Source: JAHBXE01 sp044222195 (lineage in GTDB: Bacteria; Planctomycetota; Phycisphaerae; Phycisphaerales; UBA1924). Taken from it: 64,000 nucleotides of DNA. Positions 23,462 to 31,636 of the stretch are shown here, piece after piece. Position 1 is the first letter of the stretch, and every line of letters begins with the position of its first letter. The DNA lies in assembly GCA_044222195.1 (NCBI GenBank), contig JBGANS010000001.1, positions 1-64,000 on the forward strand, read 5' to 3'. A program made the translations under genes and the position numbers. Below the pieces are notes generated by a model. It saw nothing but the letters and a program-made list of their open reading frames with translations. It was not told the DNA's origin and made no database searches.

Positions 23462-23692
23462 TCACGTCAACTGATCGATCGCCGCCTTCGCCTCCGCAAG
23501 GCCCGCCCCGGTGGCCTCGCGGTACAGCTTGATCGCTTCAATCTTCCGGCCCTGGCGGGCGAGATCGCGGTACGGCTCCATGTCGTCCGCGGCGTCTTCG
23601 AGGCCCAGATGAGCCATGATCAGGTCGAGCTTGCGCTCGATCGACCGTAAGCGAGCATCGGATGCGCTATCGCTCGATGAGAAGAGTCCCAT
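23462..23692 (-). CDS. Small protein with ribosomal L7/L12 C-terminal-like motif
   Basis: A 76-residue soluble protein. The second half, GRKIEAIKLYREATGAGLAEAKAAID, closely follows the helix-turn-helix of the L7/L12 C-terminal domain (K-IxxIKxxRxxTGLGLKEAK). The first half is a charged helix (RLRSIERKLDLIMAHLG). It lacks the L7/L12 dimerisation domain, so it is not the ribosomal stalk protein. It may borrow the same surface to bind a translation factor, which is inference only. Confidence 0.7.
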   Translation of the reverse strand: MGLFSSSDSASDARLRSIERKLDLIMAHLGLEDAADDMEPYRDLARQGRKIEAIKLYREATGAGLAEAKAAIDQLT

Positions 23693-23760
23693 GTGGTTTT
23701 CCTGTGCGTTGAAGGAATCACGCGCGATTCCGTAGCATCAGCGACGAAACGTTCGCCGAT

Positions 23761-24087
23761 TCATGCGGCCTTGGGCCGTTTCTTCGCGGGAACAAGTCGA
23801 ATCTCGAGTTTCCGATTCAACGCCGCCGCGATCCGGTGCAGCATCGCCAGCGATCTCGGTCCATAGTCGGCGTCCTCAAGCCGCGCGATGGCGGGCTGGC
23901 TGGTCCCGACGAGCTTGGCCAGTCGGGCCTGCGTCAGCCCCGCTGACGTACGGGCCCGATAGACGAGAGAAGCGATCTCGGCGTACATCGCCTCTTCCTC
24001 AATCATCGCGCGCAGTTTCGGATCATCGCCGATCATCCGTTCCAGGTCCTGGACGACGTCAATGGGTTTGGTCTTTGGCTTGCTCAT
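23761..24087 (-). CDS. higA: XRE-type antitoxin (HigA-like)
   Basis: A 108-residue protein with a helix-turn-helix: ARTSAGLTQARLAKLVGTSQPAIARLEDADYGPRSLAMLHRIAAAL. It directly follows, and overlaps by 29 bp, the toxin gene on the same strand, the toxin-first order of HigBA modules. Such antitoxins neutralise the toxin and repress their own promoter. The start at ATG 24087 begins MSKPKTKP; upstream residues are Arg/Ser-rich and non-protein-like. Confidence 0.87.
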   Translation of the reverse strand: MSKPKTKPIDVVQDLERMIGDDPKLRAMIEEEAMYAEIASLVYRARTSAGLTQARLAKLVGTSQPAIARLEDADYGPRSLAMLHRIAAALNRKLEIRLVPAKKRPKAA

Positions 24088-24469
24088 CGTCCGCCGCCTC
24101 CCTGCCGAGATGCTTGCCCGGCGCTCGCTCGAACTGCTTCTTTCTCGCAACCGCCCGATCGATGTCCGCAGGTGGAACCCGATCCTCCTTGGTCAGGGCG
24201 TGAACGAGGATCGTGACTTCCCGTCCGTGAAAGAAGTACAACAGCCGGAAGTTCACCGACCCCTCGCGAACCCGGAGCTCGTAAATCCCGTCTCGAAGCA
24301 GGTCGGCCTCCGGCCGCCGGAGTTCGTGCCCCATTTCCTGGAGCCGCTTCACGCGCGTCAGACACTTGACGAACGCCCGTTGGTTCGAGTGGCGCAGTTC
24401 GGCGAGCCAGAGTCGCACAGGCATCGACCCCGATTCGTCCCTGTAGTATCGAACTGATACCTTCGGCAT
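24059..24469 (-). CDS. higB: HigB/RelE-like toxin (Gp49 family)
   Basis: A 136-residue protein resembling the phage-derived Gp49-like HigB toxins, which are ribosome-dependent mRNA endonucleases. Typical segments are VRYYRDESGSMPVRLWLAEL, LRRPEADLLRDGIYELRVREGSVNFRLLYFFHGREVTILVHALTKE and a Lys/Arg-rich end (RAVARKKQFER). The length is slightly more than usual (about 110) because of a charged tail. It is the first gene of the pair. Two related sites at 24446-24460 and 24482-24500 flank its start codon. Confidence 0.87.
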   Translation of the reverse strand: MPKVSVRYYRDESGSMPVRLWLAELRHSNQRAFVKCLTRVKRLQEMGHELRRPEADLLRDGIYELRVREGSVNFRLLYFFHGREVTILVHALTKEDRVPPADIDRAVARKKQFERAPGKHLGREAADDEQAKDQTH

Positions 24470-24500
24470 TCATCGCTCCATGATATACCGAACTTGATAT
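24446..24500. promoter_or_regulatory. Repeated operator-like motif at the toxin-antitoxin promoter
   Basis: Two related motifs: GTATCGAACTGATAC (24446-24460) and GATATACCGAACTTGATAT (24482-24500). Both share a TAT-C-GAACT-GATA core with GTATC/GATAC or ATAT-type halves. The first lies just inside the toxin gene and the second 13 bp upstream of it, as expected for autoregulation by the HigA-like protein. The AT-rich stretch TATATATC is a plausible -10 region. Confidence 0.5.
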
Positions 24501-24518
24501 ATAGACCAGCGCCCGTTC

Positions 24519-25823
24519 TCAGGCCGGCAACGGGAACTTGGCACACAGCGACTTCACCTCATCCCGCACCTGCCTCGTCGCCGATTCCAGCGCCCCCGGC
24601 GACTCCACACCCGCGGCGAGCACGCGATCAATCCACCCCGCCACCTGCCGCATCTGATCTTCCTTGAAGCCGCGGGTCGTCGTGGCGGGAGAGCCGAGGC
24701 GCACACCGCTGGTGAGCTTGGGCGGACGCGGATCGTCCGGAATTCCATTCTTGTTGCAGATGATGCCCGCCATCTCAAGCCACTTCTCGGCGTCGGCGCC
24801 CGTGAGTTTCTCGCTCCGCTGGCGGAGGTCGACGAGCATGAGATGATTGTCCGTCCCGCCGCTGGTGATGCGGTAGCCATGCTTGACGAGCGCCTCGGCA
24901 AGGGACCGGGCATTCTTCACCACCTGCTGGCAATACGTCTTGAACTCGGGCTTGAGGGCCTCGCCGAACGCCACGGCCTTGGACCCGATGACGTGCATGA
25001 GCGGCCCGCCCTGGACGCCGGGGAAGACGTTGCGGTCGATTTTCTTGGCGAGCTCATCATCGTTGGTCATGATCAGGCCGCCGCGCGGGCCGCGAAGGGT
25101 CTTGTGCGTGGTCGTTGTGACAACGTGAGCGTGAGGGAACGGCGACGGGTGCACGCCCGTCGCGACCAGGCCGGCGATATGTGCGATGTCCGCGACGAGA
25201 ATCGCCCCGACCTCATCCGCAGCCTCGCGGAACTTCTTGAAGTCGATCACTCGCGGGTACGCGGAATATCCGCACATGACCACCTTGGGCTTGTGCTCGC
25301 GGCACACCGCTTTCACCGCGTCGTAGTCGATCCGTTCATGCTCGGGATGGTCCTTGGCGTAATGCAGCGGGTAGTGCACCGGCTTGTAGAACCGACCGGA
25401 GAAGTTGATCTTCATCCCGTGCGAAAGATGCCCGCCATCCTTGAGCACGAGCGAGGCGAACGTGTCCCCCGCCTCCATGAGCGCCATCATCGCGGCGGTA
25501 TTCGCCTGCGCCCCTGAGTGCGGCTGCACGTTGGCGAACTTGCACCCAAAGAGCTGGCAGGCACGTTCGCGAGCGATCGTCTCGATCTGGTCGTGGAAGA
25601 TGCACCCGCCGTAGTAGCGCGCCCCCGGGTACCCCTCGGCATACTTGTTCGTCAGGCACGTGCCCATCGCGTGCATGACGGCTGCGGAAACGTGGTTTTC
25701 AGAAGCGATCAGCTCGATCGTCGTCGCCTGGCGGTCGGCCTCTTTGGCGATGAGATCGGCGATGGCGGGGTCGTGCTTCTTGAGGAGGTCGAGGGTCGCG
25801 GCGGTGATGGGGTCGTTGGCCAT
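24519..25823 (-). CDS. glyA: Serine hydroxymethyltransferase
   Basis: A 434-residue PLP enzyme interconverting serine and glycine while forming 5,10-methylene-tetrahydrofolate. The PLP lysine is in VVTTTTHKTLRGPRGG; other signatures are IELIASENHVS, NKYAEGYPGARYYGG, NVQPHSGAQAN and VRLGSPATTTRGF. The length is normal. It lies 17 bp downstream of a zinc-ribbon membrane protein gene on the same strand and may share its transcript. It fits functionally with serA elsewhere in the window. Confidence 0.97.
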   Translation of the reverse strand: MANDPITAATLDLLKKHDPAIADLIAKEADRQATTIELIASENHVSAAVMHAMGTCLTNKYAEGYPGARYYGGCIFHDQIETIARERACQLFGCKFANVQPHSGAQANTAAMMALMEAGDTFASLVLKDGGHLSHGMKINFSGRFYKPVHYPLHYAKDHPEHERIDYDAVKAVCREHKPKVVMCGYSAYPRVIDFKKFREAADEVGAILVADIAHIAGLVATGVHPSPFPHAHVVTTTTHKTLRGPRGGLIMTNDDELAKKIDRNVFPGVQGGPLMHVIGSKAVAFGEALKPEFKTYCQQVVKNARSLAEALVKHGYRITSGGTDNHLMLVDLRQRSEKLTGADAEKWLEMAGIICNKNGIPDDPRPPKLTSGVRLGSPATTTRGFKEDQMRQVAGWIDRVLAAGVESPGALESATRQVRDEVKSLCAKFPLPA

Positions 25824-25840
25824 GGGAAAGCGTATTCACG

Positions 25841-26773
25841 TCAGACATTCTCAAAGAACCACATGTGATCCGTCGGCGCGAACACCAGGAGCGTCGCCGC
25901 GAGCAGTGATATCACGCTCATCGCCAGGCCGATCGCCCAGGCCCGAGGAAGCCGCAGGTACCTGCCCACGGCCCAGGACCACCAGGCCGTCATCCACATT
26001 CCAACCCAGCCGAGGAATATCCACCAATCCAATGACTGGAGTAGCCAGAGTGCGTGGGCCGCAAACGTGAATCTCGGAATCCGCATGATCGAAAGCAGCC
26101 CGGCGAACACGCACGGCACCGCCAGCGCCAGCGGGAATCCAATGAGACCATACACCCACACGCGGACAATGTGACCCCGCCGCACTTTCGCGGCACGCAA
26201 CGTTCGCGGCAGGAGTGCAAAGGTCGCGGGCATGATCACGGTCGCGACCACGGCGATCATCGCTAAGGGAGAGACGAAAGACCCCGTGAAGCCCTCCAAG
26301 TCTCCAAAGGGCCACACCGCCCGGGCGACAAACCGGCCACCGTCAAACCGGTAGTAAGAGTTGATCCCGGTGTACCAACACCAGAACTCACCGATTCCCT
26401 CGTGCAGGCCTCCGATGAACCCGACGATCAGCGCCCGTAGCAAAATGGTGAGCGGCGCCCCGATCGCGAGCATCCACACAAGCCGCCACGGCACTATCGG
26501 ATTCTCCATCCGTACCCAGCGCCAGAACGACCAGCCCCGCTGGGCCTTGCAGAGTGTGAGGATGAAACTTCGAAGGATTCGTGACAGCGCGTGCTCGAAC
26601 ATGCGAAGCTCATGTGCGCACGATTCATTGAGCAGGTCCCGCCACGCAAACTTCAACCCGCACTCCGTGCACACCCCCGTCAGCGGACAGCACGCCGGCT
26701 CATTCCTCTCCCACGCCGCGATCGCGCCGCTCTGGTCATAGCCGCATCGCGGACATGTTGGTATCGCGTTCAT
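25841..26773 (-). CDS. Zinc-ribbon multi-pass membrane protein
   Basis: A 310-residue protein. The N-terminus carries a zinc ribbon, CPRCGYDQSG (about 7-16) with a second pair CTECG about 20 residues later; five or six hydrophobic helices follow. No known catalytic motif is present. It is paralogous in design to the gene upstream, whose stop overlaps its ATG (ATGA, 26770-26773), so the two probably form one unit. At least five proteins in this window share the CGYDxSG ribbon. Function unknown. Confidence 0.78.
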   Translation of the reverse strand: MNAIPTCPRCGYDQSGAIAAWERNEPACCPLTGVCTECGLKFAWRDLLNESCAHELRMFEHALSRILRSFILTLCKAQRGWSFWRWVRMENPIVPWRLVWMLAIGAPLTILLRALIVGFIGGLHEGIGEFWCWYTGINSYYRFDGGRFVARAVWPFGDLEGFTGSFVSPLAMIAVVATVIMPATFALLPRTLRAAKVRRGHIVRVWVYGLIGFPLALAVPCVFAGLLSIMRIPRFTFAAHALWLLQSLDWWIFLGWVGMWMTAWWSWAVGRYLRLPRAWAIGLAMSVISLLAATLLVFAPTDHMWFFENV

Positions 26774-27705
26774 TGCCACCCCAAGTGACGGGTGTAGTTC
26801 AGGGTCGCCACGATGGTGGTGAGCAACCCCGCGATCGTCAACATCGCCAGCGTGACCCATCCGGCGTGCGTCAACCGTAGATAGGTTTTCACAAAGCTCA
26901 TCCAATAGAGGATGAGCCAGCCCACACCCAGCGCGAACCCCAATCGCCAGGGCACGAAGCCGCCGGCCGCGGCGACCACCGATCCGGCACACCACACCAG
27001 CAAGGGACCCGTGAGCGAGTACGCCGCGCCACGGAGCAGGTGCCGCTTGAGCACTTTGCACTTCCGCAGCGTGTCGCCGAGTATCAGGAACCCCGGCGGA
27101 ATCGCGGCAACAAACACGAGCAACTCGATCCCGGCGTCGGCGACGACCGCGCCCCTCCGGACCATCGACCGGGGGACAAGCTGCCACAACCGATCGGCTC
27201 CGTACGGCCAGATAGCACCTCGAATCGCCGACTCCCACGGACTTGGGCCCGCCGGTGCCGGTCGCGTCACAAAACGCGGCCGTCCCTGAGCTCCGGTCCC
27301 GGGCAACCACACTCGCATTGCCAGGGGCGGCGCGTTCGCCGCCACTCGATACGCCGCGGCTGCGCCCGCGCCCGCCGCCGCCATGTGCCCCATCACGATC
27401 ACCAGCACGATCAGCGCCACCAGCCGCGGCACAACAACCGGGTGCGTCAGGCGGAGCGAGCCCCAGAACACCGGAGGCGAGAGCGCTCGTCCCAGCGTCG
27501 CCGCCAGCGATACAACGCCGAGGCGCCTCGCATGCTCATACGACCACGCGGGCGGCGCATAATTCGGGCTCAGCACTTCCGCCCAGAGAATTTCCAGCCC
27601 GCACTCGCTGCACACACCGTCGAGCGGACAGCTCTCGGCCCATGTGGCGATGATGCCGCTCTGGTCGTAGCCGCATCGTGGGCAGATGGGTGTGGGCCCG
27701 GGCAT
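26770..27705 (-). CDS. Zinc-ribbon multi-pass membrane protein (paralog of the following gene)
   Basis: A 311-residue protein with the same plan as its neighbour: CPRCGYDQSG near the start, CSECGLEILWAEVL as the second Cys pair, then several transmembrane helices. Conserved stretches between the two, for example FWGSLRLTHPVVVPRLV against FWRWVRMENPIVPWRLV, show a tandem duplication. It ends in ATGA overlapping the next gene. Function unknown. Confidence 0.78.
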   Translation of the reverse strand: MPGPTPICPRCGYDQSGIIATWAESCPLDGVCSECGLEILWAEVLSPNYAPPAWSYEHARRLGVVSLAATLGRALSPPVFWGSLRLTHPVVVPRLVALIVLVIVMGHMAAAGAGAAAAYRVAANAPPLAMRVWLPGTGAQGRPRFVTRPAPAGPSPWESAIRGAIWPYGADRLWQLVPRSMVRRGAVVADAGIELLVFVAAIPPGFLILGDTLRKCKVLKRHLLRGAAYSLTGPLLVWCAGSVVAAAGGFVPWRLGFALGVGWLILYWMSFVKTYLRLTHAGWVTLAMLTIAGLLTTIVATLNYTRHLGWQ

Positions 27706-27714
27706 GTCCGTTCC

Positions 27715-28527
27715 TCAATCGACACAGTTCGGCGCTGAGGCCGGAGGAAACGTCCGGTCGTTCTTCCAGAACCGGGCGCTGCCGTCGGATACCGCGACGC
27801 TCCCGCCCGAGGCCCCATGGTTGTCCACCGGAGCATACCGACCGATGCTCGCCGCGCCCGCCGCGGCCGAGTTCGCGTTCGTGTTGCTCGTGTTCCACGG
27901 CCCGTACCACGCGAGGTCATCGATGTCCGGCCCGTTGGTTTCGTCGGCCCAGAGCAGGTGGTCATGCGGGCCAGCGACCGACTTGCCCGTGAAGTAGAGG
28001 TAGCTGATGGTGTAGCTCACGACGTCTTCATCGCGGGCGCACGGCTCGGGGCGGATCACCGTCGCCGCGGCGTAGGACGTGTTCCCACCCGGACCGTAAG
28101 GATTCCCGTAGTAGCGATCCTCACGATCGGATGGACACTTGAGAGCCCCAAGGTTTGACATGTAACCGTGGAACACCGGCGTCTGAACTCCGTTGGAGTA
28201 CGCGCCGCCCGTGAAGCCCACGTGAACGCCATCACCCTGCTGATTCAGCGATAAGAACCCGGCCAGCCCGCCGTAACGGTACTGGTTCGGCGTCGACGCC
28301 ATCCCCGGGGGCACGGGCACCGCGGGGAACGCGGACTTGAAGTCGCCGGCGTAGGCACTGAGCGCCAGGGCCGCCTGCTGGCAGTTCGCCAGGCACCTGG
28401 TCTGGCGTGCCCGGGCCATCGCCCCCGAAAGCGCGGGCAGCAGCACAGAAACCAGCACCCCGATGATCGCGATGACCACCAGCAACTCAACCAGTGAAAA
28501 GGCGGCCACTCTCCGCATGCGGTTCAT
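27715..28527 (-). CDS. Prepilin-type protein
   Basis: A 270-residue protein with the leader MNRMRRVAAFSLVELLVVI followed by AIIGVLVSVLLPALSGAMARARQTRC. Cleavage is expected before Phe. The globular part has paired Cys residues (CLANCQQAALALSAYAGDF, LKCPSDRED) and ends with a DNHGASGGSVAVSDGSARFW segment, a His-x-DG-type motif. It is divergent from the cyclase-like gene (70 bp between starts) and 9 bp downstream of a zinc-ribbon protein gene's start on the same strand. It is an orphan member without other secretion genes nearby. Confidence 0.85.
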   Translation of the reverse strand: MNRMRRVAAFSLVELLVVIAIIGVLVSVLLPALSGAMARARQTRCLANCQQAALALSAYAGDFKSAFPAVPVPPGMASTPNQYRYGGLAGFLSLNQQGDGVHVGFTGGAYSNGVQTPVFHGYMSNLGALKCPSDREDRYYGNPYGPGGNTSYAAATVIRPEPCARDEDVVSYTISYLYFTGKSVAGPHDHLLWADETNGPDIDDLAWYGPWNTSNTNANSAAAGAASIGRYAPVDNHGASGGSVAVSDGSARFWKNDRTFPPASAPNCVD

Positions 28528-28597
28528 CGTACTGGTACCGCCCGCTTCCAACGAGGTGGCATGCCCGTCTACCATCGCGCTCCACGGGAGACGATTC

Positions 28598-30070
28598 ATG
28601 AGATCATGCGTTGCCTTTGCCGCCGCGGCCCTCTCACTCGTTTCAACCGCCTTGGGCGACGACCCCCGCCAGGCCAAGGCCCGGCCCGTGATCGACAAGG
28701 CCATCGCGTACCTCAAGAGCCAGCAGGACAAGGCCACCGGCGGCTGGGCTGTTCCCAAGGAGGGTCCCGCCTTTCCCGCGATCTCCGCCCTCGTGCTCAA
28801 CGGCATGCTCCTTGACGCGAACGTCAAGCCCGACGACGCCTCCGTGAAGCAAGGCGTCGCGTTTGTGCTCAAGTACCGCCAGGCCGATGGCGGGATCTAC
28901 GACAAGGTCCTCCCCAGCTACAACACCTCGATCGCCCTTTCCATGCTCGCGCGCGTGAACACGCCCGAGGCCAAGGCCGCGATCAAGCCCGCGCAGGACT
29001 TCCTCAAGAGTCTGCAGTTCGGCGACGGCGCGATGGTCGATGGACAGTTCGCCGGAGAGACCGGGCGCGTGGGGAAGGAACACCCGTTCTACGGCGGCAT
29101 TGGCTACGGCCGCAGCGGCCGGCCCGACAACTCAAACCTGAACTTCTTCATGCAGGCGATGCAGGACTCGGGCCTCTCCGATCAGGACCCCGCGGTCAAG
29201 CGCGCCCTGGTCTTCCTCGGCCGCACGCAGATGCTCGGCACCACCAACGACCTCGACTTCGCCAAGGGCAGCACCCAGGGCGGCTTCATCTACGCCAACG
29301 CCAGCGGCAAGGACAGCGCGGGGCAGGGGCAGAGCTACGGCGGTGAAATCGCCGAGAGCCTCTCCGGCCCACCCGGCGTCATCGCGCAGGTCACACTCCT
29401 GCCCGGCGCGGACGGCAAGCCTCGCACGATCAAGAAAATCGACGCCATCGCTCGCGTCCGCAAGGCCCTGGCCGAGTCTGAAGACACCAAGTCCGCCGCG
29501 GACTCCGCGATGGTTCTCATCGGCCCGGGCACAGGCGATGCCTCCGAGCAGTTCGAAGTGCGCACACCACTTACCGACATCAAGCCCCTTCGCCGCGTGC
29601 TCTCCAAGGCCTTCGAAGACGGCGGAAGCACGAAGGTCGAAGCCAGCCTCGTCAACGCCTGGCAGGGCGTCAGCCGTCTCCGCGCCTACGGCTCCATGAC
29701 GTACGCGGGCTTCAAGTCCTACATCTACGCCAAGCTTGCAAAGGACGACCCGCGCGTCGCCGCCGTCTACGACTGGGTCCGCCGCAACTACACCGTCTCC
29801 GAAAACCCCGGCGTCGGCACCGACGGCCAGTACTATTACTACGTCACGTTCGCACGCGCCCTCGACGCCTGGGGCGAACCGATGATCGAGACCATCAAGC
29901 CGAGCGGCTCCAAGGAGACCCGCGACTGGGCCATGGACCTCATCGAGCACCTCGCCACGCTCCAGAACCCCGACGGCTCGTTCAAGTCCGTGGACGACCG
30001 CTGGATGGAGAACAACCCCGTCCTCATCACCGCCTACGCCCTCATCGCGCTCGAGCACGCGGCGAAGTAG
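28598..30070 (+). CDS. Secreted squalene-cyclase-fold (prenyltransferase-repeat) protein
   Basis: A 490-residue protein with a signal peptide (MRSCVAFAAAALSLVSTALG). The alpha/alpha-toroid repeats are visible as AIAYLKSQQDKATGGWAVP, FVLKYRQADGGIYD, SLQFGDGAMVDGQ, WVRRNYTVSENPGVG and HLATLQNPDGSFKS. True cyclase DxDD/QW catalysis is not evident. It starts a plus-strand run with the FG-GAP protein and the MMPL exporter; the gap to the next gene is 39 bp, so an operon is likely. The role is probably extracytoplasmic. Confidence 0.82.
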   Translation: MRSCVAFAAAALSLVSTALGDDPRQAKARPVIDKAIAYLKSQQDKATGGWAVPKEGPAFPAISALVLNGMLLDANVKPDDASVKQGVAFVLKYRQADGGIYDKVLPSYNTSIALSMLARVNTPEAKAAIKPAQDFLKSLQFGDGAMVDGQFAGETGRVGKEHPFYGGIGYGRSGRPDNSNLNFFMQAMQDSGLSDQDPAVKRALVFLGRTQMLGTTNDLDFAKGSTQGGFIYANASGKDSAGQGQSYGGEIAESLSGPPGVIAQVTLLPGADGKPRTIKKIDAIARVRKALAESEDTKSAADSAMVLIGPGTGDASEQFEVRTPLTDIKPLRRVLSKAFEDGGSTKVEASLVNAWQGVSRLRAYGSMTYAGFKSYIYAKLAKDDPRVAAVYDWVRRNYTVSENPGVGTDGQYYYYVTFARALDAWGEPMIETIKPSGSKETRDWAMDLIEHLATLQNPDGSFKSVDDRWMENNPVLITAYALIALEHAAK

Positions 30071-30109
30071 CCGCCACCAACGCGGGAACACAAGCCACGG
30101 ATATCACCG

Positions 30110-31636
30110 ATGAACACAGGCAGTCGACACAGCTTGAACCCATCGGCGCGCCTCTCTGTCATCTGCGGCCTCCTCGGAATCTGGCAATGCCCGGCCGCCG
30201 GCCAGGGCACTCCATCGCACGAACTCAAGGTCCTGTGGCAGGTCCCGCTCAAGTCCGCCTCCTTCGGCGGCGGCGCGGCCGCCGATGTGGACGGCGACGG
30301 CGTTCTCGACATCGCCTTCTGCACGTACTTCAACGACTCCAAGGTCCGCGTGTGCCGCGGCAGAGACGGCCACGAGCTTTGGTCGTACGAAGCCGGCACC
30401 GGGGGCGGCAAGGGCGATGCCTGCCTCGATGCCTCCTGCCGCTTCGCCGACGTCGATCGCGACGGCAAGCTCGACCTGATCGTGCCCGTGTCGAACACCA
30501 GCCAGGTTATCGTTTTCGACGCCGCGACGGGCAGGCAAAAGTGGACGTATGAAGCCGGCGCGGGCGAATGCATCGATACCCCGCCGTGGGTCGGCGACAT
30601 CGACGGCACGCTCGCGATTGTCGTGGGCACCTTCAAGGCCCGCCTGCACGTCATCAACGCCGCCGACGGCACACTCATCCGCACGGTGCAGATCGCCGAC
30701 AAAGGCGCGACGCAGACCTGCCCGCTCGTGCTCGATCTCAACGGCGACAAGGTGGCGGACTACATCGGCGCGACCTTCGGCGGGGACCATCGCGTCGTCG
30801 CCGCGGACGGCGCGGCCAGGGAAGAGGCCATCGCCTATGGCCCGGACCACAAACCCGTGAACCCCAAGGTCCGCGAGCTCTGGCACATCCAGACCGGCAA
30901 CAGCATCTACCACGGCCCCGCCGTCGGCGACCTCAACGGCGACGGCAGGCCCGACTTCACGATCGGTTCCTACGACGGCAAGGTCTACGCATTCGAAGCG
31001 GACGGCAAGGAACTGTGGACCGCCACGCCCGGCGAACGCTACTTCATGGGTCCGACCGCCATCGCGGACCTCGACGGGGACAAGAAGCCGGAGGTCATCG
31101 CCGCGAGCGAGAAAGTCACCGTTCTCAAGTCCGACGGCACGCAACTCTGGAGTGTTCGCTTCGACAAGCCGGGAATGTACTGGGCCGTGACGCGCGGCGC
31201 GAGCATCGCCGACCTCGACGGCGACACGAAGCCCGACCTCGCCCTGCTCAATGGACGCGGCCTCTTCAAAGTCCTCTCCGCCGCCGACGGCCACACGCTC
31301 TTCGAGTTCGACGCCGCCACCGTCTTCAAGGGAAAGATGGAGGCCACCAGCAGCGCCCCGATCATCGCGGACTTCGACGGCGATGGAAAGCTCGACGTGT
31401 TCTTCGTTGTCGGGCGTGCCGACGGCCGCGACATGCCGAACAACTCCGGCATGGCGATCTGCCTGACCGGTTTCGCGGGCCGCGCGAAGAACACCGACGG
31501 CTCCCCCGCCGGCTGGTTCATGCACCGCCACGACCCGCGCAACACCGGCAACACCGCGACACCCATCGACGCCGCGATCCTCGGCCTCAAGAGCGGTGGG
31601 GGCGGTGGGGGTGGTGGGGGCGCCGGCACACCATGA
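30110..31636 (+). CDS. Secreted FG-GAP/VCBS repeat protein
   Basis: A 508-residue protein with an N-terminal signal segment (about 12-32). The body is a seven-bladed integrin-like propeller with repeated calcium-binding DxDxDGxxD loops: ADVDGDGVLDIAF, ADVDRDGKLDLIV, GDLNGDGRPDFTI, ADLDGDKKPEVIA, ADLDGDTKPDLAL and ADFDGDGKLDVFF. Trp-rich turns (ELWSYEAGT, QKWTYEAGA) also resemble PQQ-type blades. It ends in a run of glycines encoded by GGCGGTGGG repeats. Its stop overlaps the start of the MMPL gene (ATGA at 31633-31636), indicating translational coupling. Confidence 0.88.
   Translation: MNTGSRHSLNPSARLSVICGLLGIWQCPAAGQGTPSHELKVLWQVPLKSASFGGGAAADVDGDGVLDIAFCTYFNDSKVRVCRGRDGHELWSYEAGTGGGKGDACLDASCRFADVDRDGKLDLIVPVSNTSQVIVFDAATGRQKWTYEAGAGECIDTPPWVGDIDGTLAIVVGTFKARLHVINAADGTLIRTVQIADKGATQTCPLVLDLNGDKVADYIGATFGGDHRVVAADGAAREEAIAYGPDHKPVNPKVRELWHIQTGNSIYHGPAVGDLNGDGRPDFTIGSYDGKVYAFEADGKELWTATPGERYFMGPTAIADLDGDKKPEVIAASEKVTVLKSDGTQLWSVRFDKPGMYWAVTRGASIADLDGDTKPDLALLNGRGLFKVLSAADGHTLFEFDAATVFKGKMEATSSAPIIADFDGDGKLDVFFVVGRADGRDMPNNSGMAICLTGFAGRAKNTDGSPAGWFMHRHDPRNTGNTATPIDAAILGLKSGGGGGGGGGAGTP

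Noticed and set aside
28598..30070. Squalene-hopene cyclase (shc)
   Set aside because: It has a signal peptide and no visible DxDD catalytic motif; only the fold is shared.
30568..31632. N-terminal extension of the MMPL exporter frame
   Set aside because: It is Arg/His-rich shadow sequence within the FG-GAP gene; the exporter starts at 31633.
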